Assembly (NCBI GenBank): GCA_033439765.1
Contig: JAULSN010000001.1
Coordinates: 8,432,001 to 8,496,000, forward strand
DNA length: 64,000 nucleotides
Reading direction: 5' to 3'
DNA from: Lasiosphaeria ovina
Taxonomy: Eukaryota; Ascomycota; Sordariomycetes; Sordariales; Lasiosphaeriaceae
The notes under the pieces are model-generated. The model saw only the letters and a list, made by a program, of their open reading frames with translations. It was not told the origin of the DNA and made no database searches. Below, piece by piece: positions 37,173 through 46,666 of this stretch. Both the position numbers and the translations under genes were made by a program. Position 1 is the stretch's first letter; every line of letters starts with the position of its first letter.

Positions 37173-39003
37173 ATGGACGACCAGGAAGATCGAATCCAAT
37201 GCGCGATCGCCGCTCTTCAAGACAACAAAGTCACCAGCATTCGAAAAGCCGCCCACCTCTTCAACGTGCCCCGCAGACCCTAACCGGCCGCCTGAACGGC
37301 CGTATCGTCAACAAAGACTCCAAACGCAGCATGCAGAAGCTTACTACGGAAGAGGAAGAGTCTATCGTCAAAGCCATCTATCAACTGGATGCCTAGGGCT
37401 GGCCTATGACGATCAAGGCCATAGAAGCCCTTGCACAAGAATTATTGGTCGCTAAAGGTGGCGATAAACACAGTGATAAGACCCTCGGAAAGTGCTGGTA
37501 TTCCAACTTCCTAGCCCGACACCCCGATCTTAAAAGCCGTCGTTCACGAACGCTTGACCAGTGTAAGAATGATGCGGTGGACTACAACACCTCGCAACGT
37601 TGGTTCGAGCTCTTCAGGACGACTCTTCTGGCCCACGATATCGCAGAAGACGATATCTATAACATGGACGAAAAGGGGGTGTATGAAAGGCATTGGAGAT
37701 AACACCAGGGTCATCGTTCCACGGCGCGAATTGGAAGCTACTTCTATTCAGCCTGCTAATCGCGAATAGGTATTACAAACCACTTCGACTATGAGGGTCT
37801 TCTGTGTGTATCGCGCAGTGGCGCTGGGGTTTGGGGTTGAGAGATGGATAGGTCCCTGGTTGACGCAAACAAAGGGCAAGCTCCTCTGCACTGGGGTGAA
37901 TCACAGTCACTGATCTGCTGCACAAAGTATATGCGCACAATGAATGTAATTGCTTGCTTGAAGAACCAAGCAAGCTCTATCTAGAACCGTGGTTACGGTT
38001 GTGGTATATATCTAAAATGGTAGACCAATAGAGGTTGGTCTTTCTCATGTATGGTGACAGTGGAACCAATGACAATAGTCCCACTGTCCCGTGGTCCCGA
38101 CCCCGGGCCTCCGGGGCCCCGGGTCAGTTCCCAGTGTCCCGGTGTCCCGAGCCAACACGCCCGGGACCCTGGGCCACCCCTGATTGGCTGGCCCCAAAGA
38201 GAGCGTGCCCCGCTCTCATGCATAGCTTCAGGGATTCGTAACAATAGGTCTCCATTATCGAATGCATCGGTACAAATGGCTTCGTCTTACCTCCTTTCAT
38301 TATCTTTGAAGGCCAAAGGATTCAGGAGAGCTGGACCAACGAAGGATATGATCCAGAAACTGTCGTTAGGGTTAGTCCTAATAGCTGGACCGATTCTAAC
38401 ATCGCTTTGGAATAGGTTCAACACTTCCATAAACACACCATCAAGCGGACCCGCGGAAGGAAGCGTCTATTAATCTTAGACGGCCACTCTAGTTACTGTA
38501 GCCTTCCTTTTGTTGAGTTCTGTGAGGAAAACGGCATTATCCCCCTTTATTTGCCTCCTTACTCGACCCATATCCTCCAGCCTCTCGATGTCGGCATCTT
38601 CGGTCCCTTGGCGAAGGCATATAAGATTCTTGTAAGCCAGGGGGCTATTTTCGGGGCCCAGCGTATCGACAACTTGCAGTTTATACTTTTCTACCAACAA
38701 GCCCGGAAATCCATCGCCAATAATATCCCCGGGGCGTGGCGGGGCGCTGGTCTCATACCCTTCAGTACCGAGAAGATTATCGCCAAGTTCAGACCTACTT
38801 CGCCTCCTTTTGCTTCACTTACCGACAACCAAGGCCGTCGTGTAGACTTCCCGGTCTCAGAGGCTTTGGCACAACAAATCAATGATATTGTAAAAGAGGT
38901 CATTGAGGTGTGCCCTACTCCATTACGTTCACGTGTTTCTCATCTTCGGAGCACGATTCTAACAACCATAGGAAACCGGATTCTTCTGAACTCTAAAATG
39001 TGA
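37173..39003 (+). pseudogene. Degenerate pogo/Fot1-type DDE transposase
   Basis: The ATG at 37173 opens a helix-turn-helix region (AALQDNKVTSIRKAAHLFNV), which breaks at about 37275 by loss of one base. The next frame reads GRLNGRIVNKDSKRSMQKLT, a TAG (37394-37396), then a CENP-B/Tc5-like segment (KCWYSNFLARHPDLKSRRS) and NMDEKG with the first catalytic Asp. A second frameshift lies at about 37680. After the insertion at 37770-38242 the frame resumes with SIIECIGTNGFVLPPFIIF, LILDGHSSY (second Asp, about 38479) and PPYSTHILQPLDVGIFGPL (third Asp, about 38587). Two TAGs (37767-37769, 38413-38415) sit where the family has Trp, as expected from RIP-type change (CCA to CTA on the other strand). 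The copy cannot make a full transposase. Terminal repeats were not found. Confidence 0.85.
37770..38242. mobile_element. 473-bp insertion nested in the transposase, flanked by AATAG
   Basis: The transposase reading is interrupted exactly between two copies of AATAG (37765-37769 and 38243-38247), a likely 5-bp target duplication. Removing the insert plus one copy rejoins the protein in frame. The ends are only weakly inverted (GTATTAC at the left, GTAAC at the right). Inside are five perfect or near-perfect hairpins: 37952-37975, 37985-38000, 38022-38041, 38099-38125 and 38199-38217. No coding region is supported. It behaves like a non-autonomous element, but the superfamily is unclear. Confidence 0.7.
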
Positions 39004-39773
39004 GTCTGACGCTGGCAGCAGCAAGCGCGGTGGGGTGAGCTTGAGAGTGTTTGGCTCTCTCGGCGCCGAGTTGACGGTGTAGGTCGTAACTGCCTTGCTC
39101 GCCGGTGGGAGTCTCGGGGTCGGACTAATACCTCGCCTCCGAGGTTTGCCGTGTGCTAACTGCCGTATGTGCCACCTATACCAGTAGGCAACTTGCATCT
39201 GGTAGCTCTTGCTCGATATATTACGTTACTACTCTTAATCGTGTCTTGGGCTCGTTTCAAATCCAATCGTAGTAATAAGTATCGACACGCAGTATTTAGG
39301 GGTAGGAGCCGCCATCTATAAGTGGAAAACAATAAGACCCCTCGTTTCCTGAGTACTCTAGTTATGAATCTCGCTTAATGCTAACTATAAAAGCGCCGCT
39401 TTTTATCATGGGTTGCACTCTCTAGCTTCTGAGCATCCAAACTTGAACGAGGAGGGGTGGTGGGCGAGAGAAGGGACATATGGAGCGGAAGAAAGCGAAG
39501 AGTATGGAAGGTAGCTACAAATCCCTCCATTGCGTGATGATTGTTTTAGCGTTCTTTCCTTAGATTTTATTCAGCTACTGAGTTACTTTGATACGATGAT
39601 AGCCTTGGAAATTTGGTTGGTTGTAATTGTCGCTACGGAAAGACCACCTTAGAGCTGGAAGCAAGTAAGTTACGTCAACGCGTTTATTACGGAAGGTGCT
39701 GCGACGTCCCGGGGTTCCCATTTATTAATCCTTTTGTCCCCGGGCAATCTTCCTCTTCTTTTCTTTTTCTCTC

Positions 39774-39802
39774 CAACAATAATAACAATAGCAACAGCAA
39801 CA

Positions 39803-39837
<35 letters not shown>

Positions 39838-39875
39838 AACAACAACAACAACAGCAATAACAACAGCAACAACAG
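39774..39875 (+). repeat. CAA/CAG trinucleotide microsatellite
   Basis: About 100 bp of AAC/CAA with interspersed CAG and AAT triplets. It is open in all relevant frames (Asn/Ser/Thr on plus, Leu on minus), which explains spurious reading frames here. Confidence 0.9.
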
Positions 39876-40238
39876 GATGCCCTACTGCTAGTGCCTATAA
39901 GTTATTCCACTTTCTATTATTCGTCTCAACCACCAATGCCTCCAACTCTTAATTGAGTGTCCTTAACCGTATTTCTTATAACTTTTTCTTCTATTCTATC
40001 ACTCTCTCTAGCCCTCCCTCCATCGGCTTTTCTCAACCCTGGCCGGCATCTCATCGATCCTTTGCATCCACCACTCCTCTCTTTCTCCTCGGATTCTCGT
40101 TATTGTCAAGCCTTGGTTCATTAACTTCATTAACTAACTGATTACGTAAGCCAATCCCCGGACTAGGACGTCGAGGCTACTAGGCTCGCCTGCATTATCC
40201 CGCAGTAAGTACACACCGTAATATATAACCATACTCCA

Positions 40239-40258
40239 CTAACCCTAACCCTAACCCC
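40239..40258. repeat. Short interstitial telomere-type repeat
   Basis: Three perfect CTAACC hexamers (40239-40256) followed by CC, equal to TTAGGG on the other strand, the usual telomere repeat of filamentous fungi. Too short to prove a chromosome end, but not within any coding region. Confidence 0.6.
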
Positions 40259-40909
40259 AGGGTTCGCGGACGCTGCCGGCACTCTTATTTCCTTTTGTAC
40301 TAAGGGGTCACCCTCGTCGGTGCCGTATGCGGCACCGCTTACCTAATCGTCTGGCTTATCCACGACATCTCTCCTCGGATATAAGGTGAGTTACTAATTT
40401 CATTAACTTGTTGGAATGAGATCTGGCACAGCACACAGCACAACCTGTAAAGCGCGGCTAGCAGTTCTAGTCGCTATGGAGGTATCGGTTAGCAAGCGCT
40501 AGCTAATCTAGGACGACGGACTGGCACCTTCTCGTAGTGTCCTAGGTAAGTACCTTTACAGCTTTACTATTTGGGGAAACGAAGACCAGTCTAGGTACTA
40601 GTGAATACCACTTCGAGTACCAAGTAAAACCATCCTTGAGTATTGTGTTGGCTATACTCTCCTCTACTTACTTTCTCGACTGCTTGGTTCTTTTGATTCT
40701 TATTGGTTTGTGTTGACTTTGTAGGTTTTTTTTTTCTGGGAGGGTCACCTTGATCAAGATACTACACTTGGTGAAGAGCGCTGTTTTTTTCATTGTCTTC
40801 TTGGGCTTTGGCTTGAGACACAAAGAAGAATTAGTGGTTGTGGTTAATTCATTGGATGGGATGGTGGTCGTGGATTTTGCCTTGGAGATGTCAAGTCGCG
40901 GAGCAACCA

Positions 40910-41386
40910 TCACACCGTGATATTGACAAATTTGCGATTTCGAAGGACGAAGCCCAAGACCCCATCCGGGAGTAAGATAAGGAAGTCGTCAGAGGGCTGC
41001 GTTTGCGGATCCTGCAAAGAATGCAAGGCCTCCTCCAGTCGGGTCAAGACTCGATCCGAGAAGCGCTTGTTGTAAACCCAATCCTGGTCAATACCTTGGG
41101 ACTTGTCACCCAGCTCACTGCGGTCCATTTCGTACAGGTCCGGCTAACTCTCTGACGGTCTCCAGTCCGGCTGCCGCTCCAATGTGAGCGAAAAATCTAT
41201 AATGACCTCGCTGTCGAACTTCTCCTGCCCTTCTGAGCTAGTCTCCGAGAAAGGCCCAGCTTCCTCCCCTAATGCCGCCTGTGAAGCTCCATCTGCCCCA
41301 TCGTCCTCATCACCATCATCATTCTCGGCTTCTTCTCGAGCCGTAGAGCCGCCCACCCGAAAGGAATATCCGATGTCGGTCGACAA
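40910..41386 (-). pseudogene. Fragment of a fungal AAA+ ATPase-like gene (N-terminal DUF7025-like part)
   Basis: One frame runs through the fragment with an internal TAG (41146-41144) and ends at a TGA (40912-40910). Reading order: an acidic stretch (ENDDGDEDDGADG), VIIDFSLTLERQPDWRP, then after the stop KRFSDRVLTRLEEAL and DDFLILLPDGVLGFVLRNRK. This order resembles the region preceding the ATPase core of the fungal AAA+ family that carries DUF7025; the Walker A and B motifs are missing. The TAG is consistent with CAG to TAG. The family call rests on pattern memory and is moderate. Confidence 0.45.
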
Positions 41387-41460
41387 CTCAGCAAGCTCTC
41401 TGCTGATTGTAGCCGGCCTCTCCTAGCTTTCTTTCCCCGCCTCCAAACACGCCTGCCAAA

Positions 41461-41808
41461 ATGTGGCTCATTAACACCACTACCATGTGCCTTGAGTTCT
41501 TGGCCAAGCCAGAAAATAAGAAATATGCCATCCTCTCATACACCTGGACGGACAAAGAGGTTTCGTTCTAGGAGTTCGCCAATCTTGAGAAGGCCAAGGA
41601 GAAGGCTGTCTATACTAAGATTAACAAAACATATCAAATGGCGAGCTCCTAAGGGCTGGAATATGCCTGGGTCGATATATACTACATCAATAAGACCAGC
41701 AGTGCCGAGCTAACCGAGGCTATCAATTCTATGTTCCAGTGGTACCAGCATTCTGATGTCTGTTATGCCTACATTGTGGATTTGCCTCGGTATACGGACT
41801 TATACTAA
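41461..41808 (+). pseudogene. HET-domain (heterokaryon incompatibility) gene remnant
   Basis: From the ATG at 41461 the frame gives the typical HET N-terminus: MWLINTTTMCLEFL, YAILSYTWTDKEVSF, GLEYAWVDIYYINKTSSAEL, TEAINSMFQWYQ and VCYAYIVDLP. It is broken by TAG (41569-41571), TAA (41650-41652) and TAA (41806-41808). The first two sit where intact relatives have Gln (CAG, CAA), and YY replaces the usual CC of DTCCI, all explained by C-to-T/G-to-A change at CpA sites. Only about 115 codons of the HET domain remain; the effector part is absent. HET proteins trigger cell death after fusion of unlike individuals; this copy cannot. Confidence 0.82.
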
Positions 41809-42069
41809 AAACTAACGGGCAGGTTCTACTTAACCGTTATGCCTTTAGCCTTTGGCCAGTTAAGCTATCTGCTATCTAAGTTCTAACGGCTCCATAGTAC
41901 TTCTTCTGGCCGGGAATGCCAAGCCTTGATTATGATTTTCCTATAACTTGGTTCTTTCGCATGCACACTAACTCTAGCTTCGGGTGTTGAGAAAGAACCT
42001 TGCTTTAGGGCTTCAACCTACCATGGTTTTTTGAGTGCTAGAAATAGCGGAATAATTAGATTAAAAAGG

Positions 42070-42078
42070 TATAAATAG
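42070..42078 (+). promoter_or_regulatory. TATA box of the orphan gene
   Basis: Canonical TATAAATAG, 58 bp before the ATG at 42128 in otherwise AT-rich DNA. Position and sequence suit a core promoter for the following gene. Confidence 0.5.
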
Positions 42079-42127
42079 AAGAGCCCCCTCCTAATGGCCT
42101 GGGAAAAATATAAACCAATTTATTACC

Positions 42128-43209
42128 TTGTCCACACATCTTTTGATCCTCCCTCAAGGATATAGTGCTTCTAGCAAGGTCTTGCCTTCACGAACAATCA
42201 TGGATTCTACCAATATGTCCTCTGCTTCTATAGCTGGGCATAGGAAGAAACATTATGATACTCCACCAAAGCATCACGGCCCATACTTTCTGAAGCTAGA
42301 GCCAGCTAACGAAGATGACAACAAACGCATAGCTGAAGCGATAAACCGCAAAAGCCGACATAGCAGACTCCGTCACATTATCCTCAATTTATCAAAATTT
42401 ACGGGCCCGCGTACCTGCTTGCCGACACACCTAGCTGTACCACAAACCCGGCCCTTTCGGTGGATGATCTCTTCGCATTACATTCCAGAGCAATATCAAG
42501 CCGAGAGCCTACGGCAGCACACGCCATGGTATCTACTACTTCGATGTTTCTTGATCGATCTCCCCGAGCAATTCGGGAACGGACTTTGCACAGAGCCGTG
42601 GCGGGATTATCAAGTTCAGAACCCGGGCGAGACGAAATTCCTTACTCGCGATTGGAAATTTACCAACTTCCCACAATTGGAATGGGGCCGGCGGATTGTT
42701 TTCTCAGAACAAACCAGAGAAGAGCCTCCATGGCTTACGGGGCACTGGCTTATTGTTGGATACCTGTGGAGCGACAATCGCGAGTGGTTGCGAAGTGCAA
42801 ACGTGGGAAATTTGGTATCATTTACGAATACATTTTGGTAAGCCCTCCATTTGACCTTGATGCGCCAAAATATATTGGGCATAATTAACAAAGCAATAAT
42901 TTTAGCATCCGTGGCTTCGAAAGGGTCCCTTGGATGAGCAGCCCTAATCCACAACGGCTACCGTGGAAGAGATTTTACCAGCTTGACCGGACGTTAGACA
43001 AGCCCGAACCCTTGGTCACTTTGTTTTCTCATCCTGGCTATTATATGGGCACCCATCCCCCTCTAGTTCCACCTGGGACGCCACTTTCACAAAGGCTCTC
43101 AAAACTGGCCAGTCTTATGAATAATGAGGCGAAAGCTTGGTTGTACGGGCCGTCACGAGGGGGATTGCTTGGAGCATGCTGTGGGGGCAAGACAGACGGG
43201 CGAAGTTAA
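42128..43209 (+). CDS. Orphan two-exon gene, function unknown
   Basis: Exons 42128-42837 and 42906-43209; 337 aa. The intron has a GTAAGC donor, an ATTAAC branch-like site and a TTTTAG acceptor; the join TG|C keeps the frame and extends the protein by 101 codons. A second ATG (MDSTNMSS) lies at 42200. The protein is Trp-rich (PWYLLLRCFLIDLPEQFGNG, KFTNFPQLEWGRR, PPWLTGHWLIVGYLWSDNRE) and the second exon reads IRGFERVPWMSSPNPQRLPW. There is no signal peptide, TM helix or domain I recognise. A second frame over 42460-42888 is also open, so the frame choice is not absolute. Unlike its neighbours it has no internal stops. Confidence 0.5.
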
Positions 43210-43250
43210 GGGGTTGTTACAGGACATGACGGGACGCCAGAGATAATGTC

Positions 43251-43710
43251 TTAGCCACCGCAGTGCCTCGCCTCCGCCCCTGCCTCGCCTCCGCCCCTGC
43301 CTCGCCTCCGCCCCTGCCTGGCCCAACTCCAACATAATCCACTCATAAACCGCCTACTGCACCGCATTGACAATAAACGCGCGAACACTACACACGGCCA
43401 ACCCCGAAAGAAAGGCCTAATCCCGCCCTGCTTATACGTATCCTTGGCAACATCCCACGCCCCAAGCCTCTTCTTATCCACCCCCCCCTTTTCCCCCTCT
43501 ATCCCAGAAAGCAGCGGCCCCCTTTCACCACTCCTAATCACACCCTGCGTCTGCATCCGCGTCTTGACCACATCTAGCGGGAAAATACTAGCCTAAGCAA
43601 CAATCCCCGCAAGTCCACCGCATAAGAGCACCCTTGCCGCACCCCCATCCGCACCACCAGCGCTAAACCACCGCGAAGAGAGCTCATAGCTCCAGAGGTT
43701 AAATGAGCTC
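43251..43710 (-). pseudogene. Mitochondrial carrier fragment (C-terminal repeat)
   Basis: The frame from about 43700 reads YELSSRWFSAGG, LLCGGLAGIVA, stop, ASIFPLDVVKTRMQTQGV: a carrier signature (P-x-D-x-x-K-T/S-R-x-Q) preceded by TAG (43595-43593) where Trp is usual. It continues KRLGAWDVAKDTYKQGGIRPFFRG, then needs a frameshift at about 43400 to LAVCSVRAFIVNAVQ, another TAG (43356-43354) in place of Trp, and AVYEWIMLEL. This is the third of the three carrier repeats; the other two are missing. The motif set would fit an amino-acid type (for example ornithine) carrier, but the fragment is too short to say. Both stops are TGG to TAG, consistent with RIP. Confidence 0.78.
43266..43316. repeat. 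Three tandem copies of a 17-bp unit
   Basis: CCTCGCCTCCGCCCCTG repeated three times perfectly (43266-43282, 43283-43299, 43300-43316), directly at the 3' end of the carrier fragment. Confidence 0.9.
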
Positions 43711-46666
43711 CGAAGCTGCAAAGGTACCTCTTCCATCTGGTGTTATAACTTCTTTGAGCATCGAGCATCCTCGTCTCGAATCCTTAATTTGGCTGTTCTG
43801 CCCGTGCTACCTCGCAGTAAGGTGTTATTGTGTCCCTTTTAAACTGGGTGAGCCGCAGCTGACAGGATCATCCAGCGTCCCGTCTTCTGGCACCTCAATT
43901 TTGCTGGGCTGGCTGGCTTTGCAGGCGAGGAAGCCACTGCTGACACCCAACACCTCAGGTCATCCGTGGGACGCGGGGTGGTTCCATCCCAAACTGAGAA
44001 AATGAATGCACGCTTCATTCACTCGACAAAGACAACTCAGCTGGAGGCGCTGGCTTGCAGATGCAGCCATTCGTCACTCCGCATTCTGTTTTCGGACCCC
44101 TCCTGCGACACACAGACCCGGTCGTCTCATTCTTTCTCGTCCTGTGGCCTTCCAGAACCCTGACAGAAGCTCTCCCGCGAATTATATCCAGGCAGTGGTA
44201 CGGGCAGCTGCACAACGGAAGAAAACGACCGATGCCAACTGGCTGACTACCTGGGAATCTTGCTGAGTGTCCCGAGACATGGCCTGTCGCGAAGTATACA
44301 CAGTACGAGGTTGAACCCTGGCAACCCCCCTCTATTGGCAGCACTCGTTGATGTTCACCTGAATATATTTAACTTACGAGGCCGGGGCAATATTAAAGGT
44401 TGAGGGTCTTTGTTTTTCCGTGCCATTGTGTACGTACGTACATCGTACGCCATCTCCACGACATGGCTATTTATCAACGTTGCATTGTCTTGGTTGTCCG
44501 GCTGTTGTTTCCATTGGCCTTCGTATCTTCCAATTTGCTCACCGAAGGCGGCTTTCGATTTTTTAGAGTGGAAGAAACGAAAGGTAACTACCAGGTCTAT
44601 GGCATGCCTCCACAAACTCTAGACTGCCTCGGCTCCTGATCGAGGCTGTACCACCTTGTCGAGTAGCATCGCTGTTTCTGGGTGTCTGCCACGTGGTTGG
44701 CTAGGAGGGCTTGGTGTGTTTTCTATTGAACGTCGACTTGAAACATTTATTTATTTTTGGTCGATACTCCTGAAGAGCTTACTTCGACGGCACTCAGCCC
44801 ACAGTAAAGTATTGCTTGGTCGGAACTTGATATTGGGGTGTCAACTGTAGCCAGTCTATTGTGATTAAGTATGCTGCATATCAAGCTGATCTGCGTGCAT
44901 CTTAACAGCCACAGAATACTCTTTCCCGCAGGACTAGACGCCATGTAGAACTAAGACCCGGGGCACAGCCGGTGGGACCCCTTCACACAACAGGCGCTAC
45001 CGACCTCAGTTCGCTTAGGACTAGAAGCTGGGTAGAGGAAGACGAAAGGCATGTCATAGACCATCTCAAGGCACGAATGTGAGGCAAGGGCGCATATGGC
45101 ACACTGCGGGACGGGCTTATGTCTTTGGAATGCTAATGTGAGTTTACACCTATTATGTAGTAGTCTTCATTTTAACTTTGGGCCACAGTATTGATCATTC
45201 CGATTTTTAACAACCAATCTCAATTTATTCCCGGTGCCTTCCGTTAGTCGCCAGACATAAATATCCATATCCACGCCTGGAACATTGCAATAACATGTTA
45301 GCTAGGTTGCCGAGCTGATGCATCAATAACCCTCGAAAAGAGGTGAAGAGATGTATGCTCGTGGTGTCCTTCCGTGACCAGCTTCAAGAAGATATGGTAG
45401 GTTGGACTGTCAAAAACGTCTGCCGAGGTACGCGTAGAAAGTTAAGGTGCGCATAATACTAGGGCCTAATACGGTCTGACGAGTAAAATTAGCCTGGAGA
45501 ATGGAAGCCTTCATCAAGACGTTTTAAGAGGGAGATATAGCCATGGGATTCCCTATCAGGCCTCGGAGCAGAACCAAGTTCAAGAAATATTCCTCGACTT
45601 GCCAACTTGCGCCGGCAGAGACACAATTTCTCAACCAACTACTCCAGAGAGCTACTTTAGCTACTTTCCTTGTCTCCTCGATTGATCCGAATGTAGATTC
45701 CTACCTGGGTGGGAACAAAAATGAACAGAGAGTTTCTGATAGAGATACGGAATACTCGCTACAGTATTACCACCGATGAGTCCATGTGCCACATCAGATC
45801 CCATGACACTCGCAAGAAGGAACGAGAAAACATACGAGGGAAGAAAAATGATAAGATTGACAAGAGTGCAGAAGCCTGCGAATCCTCCTTCCGTGTGGGG
45901 CGCGCCCCACTCAAGGCTTCCAGGACCGCCTACGAGGCAGCTCTGGCAGCTGCAAGTGGGCCGTTGGCAGACCTGTCTGGCCCCCTTGCGGGGCGGGGAA
46001 GGCCAGAGGGCCTTCCATTCTCGACCTGACCTGACCTGGGACCCACGCGCGCCACGCTCCTCGGGGGCTCCCTTGCAAGATAATTTTTTGGCCAAGCTAA
46101 AGAAATGTCCACCTCGCTCCAGAGTCGAGACCCAGTTCTAAGCTGCCTCACCTGTCGCTTGTCTGGCCTTTTCTCTTGCGCCATCACGCGGTTGCCATAG
46201 GTCCCTCTCCCTCCCGTCACCATAGACGCACCCGCCGAGCAGGATCTGCGACAATTCCCCCGCGCATCATGTTCTAGACAGCAATTTGCCGCCATCCAGT
46301 TCTCTCCATAATTTTCCCCGTCCCGCTCAACAAAAGGCTCTACGACACACCGACGACCGTGTACCCTTCGGCGTTGTCCTTCGTTGCATCTTTTCTGCAC
46401 GAGCGATCTCGGCCTAATTATCATCAATTCTATTCTCGATCGTTCCGCCTGCTTCAACACTGCTTCTCTTGACTTGTAAGTCTCGTCCTTGCAACCCGCC
46501 CCTCGCTGTGGCTGCTTCCGACGCTGCAGAGAGGGATAGCTCAAAACGTCATATCCTAACTATCGTACCCCACGATGCCAGCTAGGAGTTGGGACTTGTC
46601 AGAGATACAGGCAGCATACACCACTTGCCGTTGGGCACAATTCGATCGAACGTCTCTCCCGCCATC
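43711..46666. other. Intergenic region with the Scp160 promoter
   Basis: About 3 kb without a supported gene. Near 46476-46529 a GTAAGT donor and GCAG acceptor suggest a short intron in the 5' leader of the Scp160 gene. Long antisense-like frames (45930-46544 minus) are not supported. Confidence 0.45.

Larger units (their letters stand above)
39004..40909. other. Decayed intergenic DNA with microsatellite and telomere-type hexamers
   Basis: Degenerate remains of the pogo C-terminus may continue to about 39.2 kb. Beyond that no gene is supported, apart from the repeats listed separately. Confidence 0.45.

Noticed and set aside
38370..38386. TTAGGGTTAG telomere-like string
   Set aside because: Falls inside the transposase reading frame (VVRVSPNS) and has less than two full units; a coding coincidence.
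39687..39872. Poly-leucine minus-strand frame
   Set aside because: Translation of the CAA/CAG microsatellite, not a gene.
45930..46544. 204-codon minus-strand frame upstream of Scp160
   Set aside because: Overlaps the probable promoter and leader of Scp160 and is Arg-rich without motifs.
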